Positions 1-5,384 of a stretch of 5,384 nucleotides of DNA are shown one piece after another (position 1 is the stretch's first letter; the number at the start of each line of letters is the position of its first letter). Origin of the DNA: an uncultured Mycoplasma sp. (GTDB lineage Bacteria > Bacillota_I > Bacilli_A > Mycoplasmatales > Metamycoplasmataceae); contig CASDWL010000058.1 in assembly GCA_949284615.1 (NCBI GenBank), positions 1-5,384 on the forward strand. The letters are read 5' to 3'. The notes beneath the pieces are model-generated. The model worked only from the letters and a program-made list of their open reading frames with translations, did no database searches and was not told where the DNA came from. Made by a program: the position numbers and the translations under genes.

Positions 1-239
1 GTGAAGATAATAAAATCTTACAAATTACATTAAAAAAGAAATTTGATATAATTTCAACTGTTGGAGCTGGAGATACATTAATATCATCCTTTGCTATGCT
101 TTATAAGAAAACAAAAAATGTTATAGAATCATTAAAAATGGCCACTTCGTTATCAATCGGAACTTCATGCACAAGATTTTTGGCATCTAAAGATGATATA
201 GAAAAATATAAAGAATTTATAGAAATAAAAGAAGTTTAA
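1..239 (+). CDS. fruK: 1-phosphofructokinase, PfkB family, 3' end only
   Basis: This is the last 78 complete codons (first whole codon at base 3, TAA at 237-239) of a PfkB/ribokinase-family kinase; the rest lies left of the window. The family signature GAGDT is at bases 63-77, where the Asp is the catalytic base that activates the sugar hydroxyl and the two Gly form the anion hole for the ATP phosphate. After it come a helical segment and a tail (ASKDDIEKYKEF) laid out like the C-terminus of FruK proteins, which phosphorylate fructose 1-phosphate to fructose 1,6-bisphosphate in the cytoplasm. Neighbouring PTS genes and aldolase fit this role. PfkB membership is firm. The substrate is inferred, and tagatose-6-phosphate kinase (LacC) is the main alternative. 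FruK often sits with a regulator and a fructose permease, which would be outside the window. Confidence 0.72.
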   Translation, partial: EDNKILQITLKKKFDIISTVGAGDTLISSFAMLYKKTKNVIESLKMATSLSIGTSCTRFLASKDDIEKYKEFIEIKEV

Positions 240-261
240 TAATAAAAATAAAATAAAGAAG

Positions 262-280
262 AACCAACTTATAGTTGGTT
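262..280. terminator. bidirectional hairpin terminator between convergent fruK and ptsI
   Basis: A perfect 8-bp stem, AACCAACT/AGTTGGTT, encloses the 3-base loop TAT. It lies 22 bases after the fruK stop and about 33 bases past the ptsI stop on the other strand. The flanks are T-rich in both reading directions: bases 281-300 on the plus strand, and the complement of 240-261 on the minus strand. Neither side has an uninterrupted T run, so efficiency is uncertain. The same stem recurs in the terminator at 5250-5268. Confidence 0.75.
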
Positions 281-312
281 AGATTTATATTTTTAATTTA
301 AATTAATATTTA

Positions 313-2025
313 TTATCATTTTGTATTTTTATTTATTATGTCAATAACATCTTTTTCATTATTAGCTTTTAAACATAATTCCGCCAGTGCTTGAGCATCT
401 TTAAAATTAATTCTTGAAACCAATTCACGAGCAGAAAGAATTGATGAAGCAGACATCGAAAATTCATCAAGACCCAATCCTAATAATACAGGAATAGCTT
501 GTAAATCTCCTGCCATTTCTCCACACATTCCTACTCATTTACCTTGTTTATGAGCTCCATCAATAGTCATTTTAATTAAATTTAAAATTGATGGATTTAA
601 TGGTTGGTATAAATATGAAACTTTTTCACTCATTCTATCAGCAGCCATTGTATATTGAATTAAATCATTAGTTCCAATTGAAACAAAATCTGCATATTTA
701 CAAAAATTTTCACTATTTACTGCTGCTGCAGGAATTTCTACCATCATACCAACTTCAATTTTTTTGGATATATTAGGATAATCTTTTTTTACTTCTTCAT
801 ACACTTCTTCATAAAATTCTTTAGCATTTTTAAATTCATCCACAGTTGCGATCATTGGAAACATGATTCCTAATTTTCCAAATTCACTAGCTCTTATTAA
901 AGCTCTTAATTGTGTTTTAAATACATCTCTACGATCTAAACAAAATCTAATTGCTCTATAACCAAGAAATGGATTCATTTCAGTTGGGAAAGTAAAATAT
1001 TTTAAAGTTTTATCTCCTCCAATATCCAAAGTTCTAATAATAACTTTTTTACCTTTCATATTTTCTAAAACAACTTTGTATGCTTCATATTGTTCTTCTT
1101 CATTAGGCCAATCATTTGAATCCATATATAAAAATTCTGATCTAAATAGTCCAATAGCATCCCCATTAGATTTTAAAACACCTGAAACATCTTGAGGAGA
1201 TCCTATGTTACCTGCAATTTCTATTTTGTGACCATCTTTTGAAATAGAAGGCTTGTCCTTAAAAGTTTCTAATAATTTTTTTAATTCTTCTTCTGCTTTT
1301 GCGTCTTTTTCTAATTTGGTAATTATTTCTTTTGAAGGATTAACATACACTTCTCCTGTTTGTCCATTAATAGCTAAAATATCTCCATTTTTAACACTAG
1401 AAGTTATGTTTCCAATACCTAAAACTGCTGGGATTTCCAATGATCTAGCCATAATAGCAGAATGAGATGTTCTACCACCAATATCAGTAGCAAATCCTTT
1501 TACAAATTTTTTATTTAATTGAGAAGTTTCTGACGGCGTTAAATCAACTCCTACTATAATAACTTCTTCATTGATTGATGTTAAATCTTCTTTAACAATT
1601 CCTAATAAATTAAAAATTATTTTTTGACAAACATCTTTAATATCTGCAGCTCTTTCTTTCATGTATTCATCATCCATTGATGAAAACATTTCTATATATT
1701 TTTTAGAAATTTCATCAACAGCATATTCTGCACAAACTTTTTCATCATTAATCAAATTTGTAATTTCTTCTTTAATCATTGGATCAGTAGCAACTTGAAT
1801 ATGAGCATCAAAAACTGCTGCATGTTCTGCATCTAAATTTTTAGAAGCTATTTCTTTAATTTTTTCTATTTGCTTAACTGAGTTTTTAATTGAATTTTCT
1901 AGTTTTTCTATTTCTTTTTTAGTATCTATAATAGATTTTTTTTCTATTTTAATATCATAGTGTTTTAATTCAAAAGCTTTTGCAATTGCTATACCTCTTG
2001 AGGCTCCAATTCCTTTTAAATTCAT
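313..2025 (-). CDS. ptsI: PTS enzyme I (phosphoenolpyruvate-protein phosphotransferase)
   Basis: Enzyme I takes phosphate from PEP and passes it to HPr, the first step of all PTS sugar uptake; it is cytoplasmic and dimeric. Read with TGA as Trp it is 570 residues, the usual size. The N-terminal HPr-binding and swivelling phosphohistidine domain carries GGRTSHSA with the phosphorylated His188. The C-terminal PEP-binding barrel has Arg295 (FRSEF), Arg331 (VIIRTLDIGGDK), the metal ligands Glu430 and Asp454 (GTND), and catalytic Cys501 in CGEMAGD. Trp497, just before that motif, is encoded by TGA (535-537), so a standard-code reading splits the gene in two. The frame ends TGA TAA (318-313), giving a C-terminal Trp and a stop at 313-315. 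The ATG is preceded by GGAGAT (complement of 2031-2036), 5 bases upstream. It lies downstream of ptsH but after that gene's terminator. Confidence 0.97.
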
Positions 2026-2096
2026 ATTTTATCTCCAATAAACTAGTGTTTTTTATAATTATGTTTCTTATTCTTATTATTTGTTTAAATATAAAC

Positions 2097-2126
2097 ATTA
2101 TATAAAAAAATATTTTTCCTTTTTAA
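2097..2126 (-). promoter_or_regulatory. candidate ptsI promoter
   Basis: On the minus strand there is a perfect -10 box TATAAT (complement of 2097-2102) and a -35-like TTAAAA (complement of 2121-2126) 18 bases upstream. It sits between the ptsH terminator and the ptsI start, which is where a separate ptsI promoter is needed, and would give a leader of about 65 bases. TATAAT is common by chance in such AT-rich DNA, so position is the main support. Confidence 0.4.
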
Positions 2127-2137
2127 ATTAAAAATAA

Positions 2138-2172
2138 AATCACAATTGTAATTAATTTCTACAATCGTGATT
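2138..2172 (-). terminator. Rho-independent terminator of ptsH
   Basis: This is a 13-bp stem with arms 2138-2150 and 2160-2172 and a 9-base loop. Read as minus-strand RNA the whole stem pairs, with one G-U wobble; read as plus-strand RNA the same position is an A-C mismatch. The complement of 2128-2140 supplies a T-rich tail after the stem. Both facts mark it as a minus-strand terminator, about 26 bases past the ptsH stop and ahead of ptsI. Confidence 0.85.
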
Positions 2173-2198
2173 AATGTGACTAAATATTAAATTTAATT

Positions 2199-2465
2199 TT
2201 ATTCAATTAATTTTAGTTTTGACAATTCTGTTTTTAATTTTTCTACTGCTTTATCTGCATCATCTCCATCAGCTTCAATAGTAATCTCATCATCTTTTTT
2301 AATTCCTAAAGCCATAATGTTCATAATTGATTTAGCATTTCCTTCTTTACCTTTAGCAATAATTTTAATATTCGAAGAAAATGATGAAGCAATTTTTGTC
2401 AATTCAGATGCTGGTCTAGCATGCAATCCAATAGGATCAATAATTTTTGCTTTAAAGCTTGCCAT
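2199..2465 (-). CDS. ptsH: phosphocarrier protein HPr
   Basis: HPr is the small cytoplasmic carrier that accepts phosphate from enzyme I on His15 and hands it to the IIA domains of sugar permeases. The protein has 88 residues, the normal length, and keeps the active site GLHARPAS with His15 and Arg17. It also has Ser46 in the KSIMNIMAL segment, the site that HPr kinase/phosphorylase modifies in Gram-positive bacteria and mollicutes, so a regulatory kinase elsewhere in the genome is expected. The ATG is preceded by AAAAGGAGT (complement of 2470-2478), a strong ribosome binding site. The gene precedes ptsI on the same strand, but a terminator and a 173-base gap separate them, so HPr can be made in excess of enzyme I. 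No TGA codons occur. Confidence 0.97.
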   Translation of the reverse strand: MASFKAKIIDPIGLHARPASELTKIASSFSSNIKIIAKGKEGNAKSIMNIMALGIKKDDEITIEADGDDADKAVEKLKTELSKLKLIE

Positions 2466-2543
2466 GTGTACTCCTTTTATTTTCTTTAATAATATTATGA
2501 AAATTTATAAAATTAATCATAATTTTATCATTTTTTAATAAAC

Positions 2544-2571
2544 ATTATATTATCATTCATTATTTTGCAAA
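2544..2571 (-). promoter_or_regulatory. candidate ptsH promoter
   Basis: On the minus strand there is a perfect TATAAT (complement of 2544-2549) with TTTGCA (complement of 2566-2571), which matches four of six bases of TTGACA, 16 bases upstream. Transcription would start near 2537, giving a leader of about 70 bases. It is the best -10/-35 pair upstream of ptsH. Confidence 0.5.
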
Positions 2572-2648
2572 AAAATAGAAATATCATGGCTTATAAATTA
2601 AAACAAAAAATTATGTCTAATATAAACTTTAAATAATCACTACATAAA

Positions 2649-2657
2649 TGATATAAT
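2649..2657 (+). promoter_or_regulatory. fba promoter, extended -10 type
   Basis: TGATATAAT is a perfect -10 box (2652-2657) preceded by the TG of an extended -10 element. The -35 position 17 bases upstream (2629-2634, TTAAAT) is poor, which is usual for extended -10 promoters. Transcription would start near 2664, giving an fba leader of about 107 bases. Confidence 0.6.
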
Positions 2658-2682
2658 TTAAAAGAGTAAATTAGATAAACAA

Positions 2683-2692
2683 TTGTATACAA
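2683..2692. promoter_or_regulatory. operator-like palindrome TTGTATACAA in the fba leader
   Basis: This is a perfect 10-bp palindrome about 20 bases downstream of the predicted fba start point. Its form fits the GTnTAC-type core bound by many GntR-family repressors, and it matches 11 of 12 bases of the central part of the Bacillus subtilis gluconate operator as I recall it. In that position it could act as a roadblock operator. No regulator gene is in the window, and 10-bp palindromes are common in AT-rich DNA, so this is only a candidate. Confidence 0.3.
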
Positions 2693-2754
2693 GAAATATT
2701 AAATAAAATAAAGTTTTAGTTAAAATTTTATTGACAAGATATAACAAAAATATT

Positions 2755-2763
2755 AGAAAGAAG
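2755..2763 (+). promoter_or_regulatory. ribosome binding site deciding the fba start
   Basis: AGAAAGAAG matches the anti-Shine-Dalgarno complement AGAAAGGAG at eight of nine bases and ends 7 bases before the ATG at 2771. It supports this ATG rather than a later in-frame codon, and therefore the N-terminal extension of the aldolase. Confidence 0.6.
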
Positions 2764-2770
2764 AAATATA

Positions 2771-3697
2771 ATGGCTATAAAAGGTGTAAAAAGTATTAAA
2801 ACTATATTTGAAAAATCTATAATTTCTAAACCAAAGAATTTAGTAAATGCTAAAGAAATGGTTAAAAAAGCTTTTGAAGGAAAATATGCTGTTCCACATA
2901 TAAATATTAATAATTTGGAATGAGCAAAAACTATTTTATTAGCTGCTGAAGAAGCTAAATCACCAGTTATTTTAGGTACTTCAGAAGGCGCTGTTAAATA
3001 TATGGGTGGTTATAAAACCATTTATGGAATGGTAACAGGATTAATGAATGATTTAAATATTACAGTTCCTGTTGCTTTACATTTGGATCATGGATCATTT
3101 GAAGCTGTTGAAAAAGCTTTACAAAATGGATATACATCAGTAATGTATGATGGTTCTCATGAGACATTTGAAACTAATTATAAAAATTCTCAAGAAGTTG
3201 TTAGAATTGCCAAAAAATATAATGCTTCAGTTGAAGTAGAAGTAGGTTCAATCGGTGGAGAAGAAGATGGTATTGTTGGTGAAGGTGAAATAGCTGATCC
3301 AAAAGAAGCAAAACAAATGGCTGATTTGGGTATTGATTTTTTAGCTGCAGGAATTGGTAATATTCATGGACCATATCCTGAAGGTTGAAAAGGATTAAAA
3401 TTTACAGCTCTAAAAGATTTATCAGCAGCATGTGGAATTGGTATGGTATTACATGGTGGTTCAGGTATTCCTAAAACTCAAATTAAAAAAGCAATTTCTT
3501 TAGGAATTTCAAAAATTAATATTAATACCGAATTACAACAAGCTAATGCTAAAGCTATTTGAAAATATGTAGAATCAGGCGAAGCCAAAAAAGGTAAAAA
3601 TTTTGATCCAAGAAAATTATATGCTCCAGGTATAGAAGCAATGAAAAAAACAGTATTAGAAAAAATTAATGAATTAGGATCAAAAAATAAAGCATAA
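2771..3697 (+). CDS. fba: class II fructose-bisphosphate aldolase
   Basis: This zinc-dependent TIM-barrel enzyme splits fructose 1,6-bisphosphate into dihydroxyacetone phosphate and glyceraldehyde 3-phosphate in the cytoplasm. It has 308 residues when TGA is read as Trp at residues 51 (2921), 206 (3386) and 264 (3560). Visible motifs are HLDHGS with catalytic Asp106 and zinc ligand His107, the flexible loop GSIGGEEDG (159-167), GNIHGPY with zinc ligand His199, LHGGSGIP with zinc ligand His228, and KININ(T)E for substrate phosphate binding. About 22 residues precede the usual family start (here LVNAKEMV), making it slightly longer than a typical 285-290-residue relative. It has its own promoter, divergent from ptsH, and its last codons form a terminator arm and overlap the next gene. 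Its substrate is the product of the FruK encoded at the left edge. Confidence 0.97.
3676..3689 (+). promoter_or_regulatory. putative binding site and ATA start of the nuclease gene
   Basis: AGGA (3676-3679), inside the fba coding sequence, lies 7 bases before an in-frame ATA at 3687-3689. The frame is closed upstream by TAG at 3675-3677 and has no ATG, GTG or TTG before base 3867, which is past the catalytic motifs. ATA is therefore the best start: it is followed at once by Lys-His-Lys and a hydrophobic stretch, exactly the layout of a signal peptide. ATA is a recognised rare start in code 4. Confidence 0.45.
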
Positions 3698-3713
3698 AAT
3701 TGCTTTATTTTTT
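3686..3713 (+). terminator. Rho-independent terminator of fba, overlapping coding sequence
   Basis: A perfect 9-bp stem AATAAAGCA/TGCTTTATT (3686-3694 with 3701-3709) with loop TAAAAT is followed by T residues to 3714. The flanking A and T runs could extend the stem by four A-T pairs. The left arm is the last three sense codons of fba, and its stop codon is in the loop. The right arm and the T tail lie inside the signal-peptide codons of the nuclease gene, so that gene would be transcribed mainly by read-through. Confidence 0.8.
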
Positions 3714-4238
3714 TGCTTATTTTTAATATTTAATTTTATAAATTGTGTTTCTTGTTCAATTATTTCATCATATTCTATAACAACATATATAGATTATGTA
3801 GTTGATGGAGATACATTTATAAGTAGTGGCAATAAATATAGAATATTAGGAATAGATACTCCTGAAGTGTATGATTCAAATAATAATTTTAACCCCACAA
3901 TTGGAATCCAATATTTTTATGGAAAAATAGCTTCTGAACAAGCAAAAATGATATTGAATAATCAAATTGTTGAATTAGAAGAAATTAAAAAAGATATTTA
4001 TAATAGAATTATTGCTAAAGTAACATTACATAATGGATTAGATTTTGCATCTTATATGATTGAAAATGGTTATGCAAGATTAGCATATATTTCTGATAAC
4101 AAATATAATCCATTTTATTTTTATGATATTAATTATGTTCATAAATTGCAAGAATTGGAAAAAGATGCACAAAGAAATAAAAAGGGCTTTTGAAAAGAAA
4201 CAACAGAAAATATAAATAAAATTTTTTATAAAAAATAG
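3687..4238 (+). CDS. thermonuclease (SNase-domain) exported protein, probable lipoprotein
   Basis: Read from ATA at 3687 to TAG at 4236, with Trp169 encoded by TGA (4191), this is 183 residues. A signal peptide comes first: charged MKHK, a hydrophobic core (residues 5-18), then CVSC, an imperfect lipobox that would place the lipid on Cys23. A staphylococcal-nuclease domain follows from about residue 35. It keeps every catalytic residue: Asp42 in VVDGDTF, Arg52 in YRILG, Asp57 and Glu60 in IDTPE, and Arg107 in YNRIIAKV, equivalent to Asp21, Arg35, Asp40, Glu43 and Arg87 of the S. aureus enzyme. The family cleaves DNA and RNA using calcium; mollicute surface relatives such as MG186 feed nucleotide scavenging. 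It overlaps fba by 11 bases. The lack of a standard start and the embedded terminator suggest low or conditional expression, or a recent start-codon loss with an otherwise intact gene. Confidence 0.8.
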
Positions 4239-4239
4239 T

Positions 4240-4245
4240 TATAAT
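4240..4245 (+). promoter_or_regulatory. candidate -10 box of the ZIP transporter gene
   Basis: A perfect TATAAT begins right after the nuclease stop codon and 35 bases before the ZIP start, giving a leader of about 29 bases. No good -35 box is seen at the proper distance (4217-4222 is TAAAAT), so the gene may have a weak promoter of its own or depend on read-through from upstream. Confidence 0.35.
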
Positions 4246-4280
4246 AATAAGTACAAATTATGTTTGTGTAGAAAGGTAAT

Positions 4281-5219
4281 ATGACTGACCTTCAAAAATT
4301 AGTCACAGTTATTCTTGCTATTTCAGCTTTTGTAATTGGTATACCATTAATTTATGGAATTTGTTTGCCAATATTCAAACCAAAGATGAGTGCAAAAGCA
4401 ACAAAATATTTATATGCTTTTTCTTCTGGTTTTTTTATAATGATGTCTACAGTATTATTTATTGGTGAATCAAAGACTCATCTAGAAGAAGAATTTAATG
4501 TAATTTTTTCAAATGATATTGTACTTTCAAAAGCAATCACTGGAATTGTTATTGCTTCTTTAGTTCTTGTAGGTTTATTATTTTCATTAGGACTTAAATA
4601 TTTTTTTGCTAAACACTATAAAGGTAGAGCAATAAATACAAATGAAAATCATAAACATGATCATGATGAATTGATTTTTAATTTAAATGATCATAATCCC
4701 AAATCTAAAGCTTTTGCAATTTTCTTTTTACTATCTCATAGAATTCCTGATGGTTTGATTATTGGTACATTAGCTACCCAAATTGCAAAATCAGGAAATA
4801 TAGATCCAGTTAATATCATTTTCTTATGTTCTTTTGTAGTACATATTATTCCTGAAGAATTGATTATTTATTATCGTCAAATTGAAATGAATATTTCAGT
4901 AAAAAAGGCAACAATTAATAGCTTAATAGCTGTTTGTTCAATAATTCCATTGATTATTTTAGGATCAGTAATAACATGATTTTCACTGGATAATGAATTT
5001 GCTATTCATATTGTTCAATTAATATCAGCATCTTTTTTGTTATTTATATCAATAGTTGAATTTATTCCTGAATTTATCCACGATGTAAAAAAAGGAAAAG
5101 AGTGATATATTGTAATTTTAATTTGAATTATAGGTATAGCAATTGGAATATTTGTTCTTTCTTTCCATGATCACAGTTCTACTCATAATCATGAAATTAT
5201 ATTATCCTATATGAAATAG
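4281..5219 (+). CDS. ZIP-family divalent metal cation transporter
   Basis: This is a 312-residue membrane protein with TGA encoding Trp at 233 (4977), 275 (5103) and 282 (5124). About eight hydrophobic segments are visible near residues 5-32, 42-62, 79-110, 143-167, 176-198, 208-233, 241-263 and 275-295, the ZIP fold. The metal-site helices are recognisable: helix 4 has HRIPDG (His153, Asp157) and helix 5 has HIIPEE (His188, Glu192, Glu193). The loop between helices 3 and 4 is His-rich (His124, 126, 128, 138), as is usual in ZIPs, and the C-terminal tail is also His-rich (296, 298, 302, 304). ZIP proteins bring zinc, iron or manganese into the cytoplasm; the metal here cannot be told. AGAAAGG (4270-4276) lies 4 bases before the ATG. 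Two usual second-site ligands are replaced (Arg154, Ile189). It closes with a strong terminator 30 bases downstream. Confidence 0.85.
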
Positions 5220-5246
5220 CAAGATAACTTTTAAATTTAAAATAAC

Positions 5247-5273
5247 AAGAACCAACTGTAAGTTGGTTTTTTT
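5247..5273 (+). terminator. Rho-independent terminator of the ZIP gene
   Basis: The stem AACCAACT/AGTTGGTT (5250-5257 with 5261-5268) has a GTA loop and is followed by an unbroken run of seven T (5267-5273). Pairing can extend outward by a G-U and two A-T pairs. It lies 30 bases after the ZIP stop codon, and its stem is identical to that at 262-280. Confidence 0.9.
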
Positions 5274-5276
5274 ATA

Positions 5277-5384
5277 TCAAAAATCACTTAAAACCCTAGT
5301 ATTTACTAGACCAAATCATATTTTAGTTCCAATAATGTTTATTAATATACTTTTTGCACTAATTTAATGGATTATTAATCATTA
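5277..5384. other. right-edge flank without a supported gene
   Basis: All frames with a usable start are closed within a few codons, and no RNA gene is visible. The only structure is an inverted repeat CTAGTA/TACTAG separated by TT (5296-5309), within a stretch (5292-5330) somewhat richer in G and C than the flanks. A minus-strand frame through this stretch is open in code 4 but has no ATG start and runs into the ZIP terminator. The region may be the leader of the next gene to the right or a short dispersed repeat. Confidence 0.5.

Larger units (their letters stand above)
2466..2770. other. divergent intergenic region between ptsH and fba
   Basis: These 305 bases contain no open frame with a start, a binding site and protein-like sequence, and no visible tRNA or other RNA gene. 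They hold the ptsH ribosome binding site and promoter on the minus strand and, on the plus strand, the fba promoter, a GntR-type palindrome and the fba ribosome binding site. The middle part (about 2572-2628) shows nothing distinctive. An AT-only inverted repeat, ATAAAATT/AATTTTAT (2507-2528), lies in the ptsH leader but is weak evidence in DNA of this composition. Confidence 0.7.

Noticed and set aside
535..537. ptsI as a pseudogene split by a stop
   Set aside because: The TGA is tryptophan in this organism: reading through restores the conserved KWVGMCGEMAGD active-site segment, and TGA occurs at Trp positions in three other genes here.
1253..1465. Plus-strand open frame of 70 codons
   Set aside because: It lies entirely opposite ptsI, encodes no recognisable motif and has no binding site; it is the complement of a conserved coding region.
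2507..2528. Inverted repeat ATAAAATT/AATTTTAT in the ptsH leader
   Set aside because: It is made only of A and T in very AT-rich DNA, has no T-tail arrangement and is expected by chance.
2317..2538. Plus-strand open frame of 73 codons
   Set aside because: It covers the complement of ptsH and its promoter region, and its sequence reflects the antisense of conserved HPr codons.
2731..2772. Perfect -35 box TTGACA (2731-2736) with TATAAT at 2767-2772
   Set aside because: The gap between them is 30 bases and no usable -10 box lies at 16-18 bases. The TATAAT includes the first bases of the fba start codon, so the pair cannot drive fba.
3681..3697. Programmed frameshift fusing fba to the nuclease frame
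   Set aside because: The A run near the fba stop suggests slippage, but the nuclease frame is +1 to fba and standard A-run slippage is -1. A fusion would also bury the signal peptide inside a cytoplasmic enzyme.
5277..5362. Minus-strand open frame in code 4 at the right edge
   Set aside because: It has no ATG start or binding site, begins right after a TAA, and continues through the ZIP terminator hairpin, so it is not supported as a gene.

Overview
The window is a stretch of a Mollicutes chromosome, most likely from the Spiroplasma/Mesoplasma/Mycoplasma mycoides part of the group. It is very AT-rich. TGA must be read as tryptophan (genetic code 4): four genes are interrupted by TGA in standard code, and each becomes a full-length protein with conserved motifs across the joins when TGA is read as Trp. 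The exact genus cannot be fixed from the sequence alone.

Layout. Bases 1-239 (+) are the 3' end of a PfkB-type sugar kinase, best matched to 1-phosphofructokinase (fruK). It converges on ptsI (enzyme I, minus strand, 313-2025), with a symmetrical hairpin terminator at 262-280 between them. ptsH (HPr, minus strand, 2199-2465) lies upstream of ptsI but is separated from it by its own terminator (2138-2172), so the two appear to be separate transcription units. A 305-base divergent region (2466-2770) holds the ptsH promoter and the promoter and leader of fba (class II fructose-bisphosphate aldolase, +, 2771-3697). Overlapping the fba end is a thermonuclease-domain gene (+, 3687-4238) with a signal peptide and no ATG, GTG or TTG start. 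A ZIP-family divalent metal transporter follows (+, 4281-5219), closed by a strong terminator. The last 100 bases hold no gene that can be supported.

How the genes fit together. PEP passes phosphate to enzyme I, then HPr, then sugar-specific PTS permeases (not in the window). Fructose enters as fructose 1-phosphate, which FruK converts to fructose 1,6-bisphosphate, and aldolase splits this into triose phosphates. The first four genes therefore cover sugar capture through the entry to lower glycolysis. The nuclease (likely surface-anchored, for nucleotide scavenging) and the metal transporter are nutrient-acquisition functions, and both enzyme families need divalent metal, though that link is only an inference.

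Nothing here is a new multi-gene system. The most unusual point is the fba/nuclease junction, where the aldolase C-terminus, a Rho-independent terminator and the apparent ATA start and signal peptide of the nuclease share the same bases. Second is the ZIP protein, in which one of the two metal sites of the family looks dismantled.
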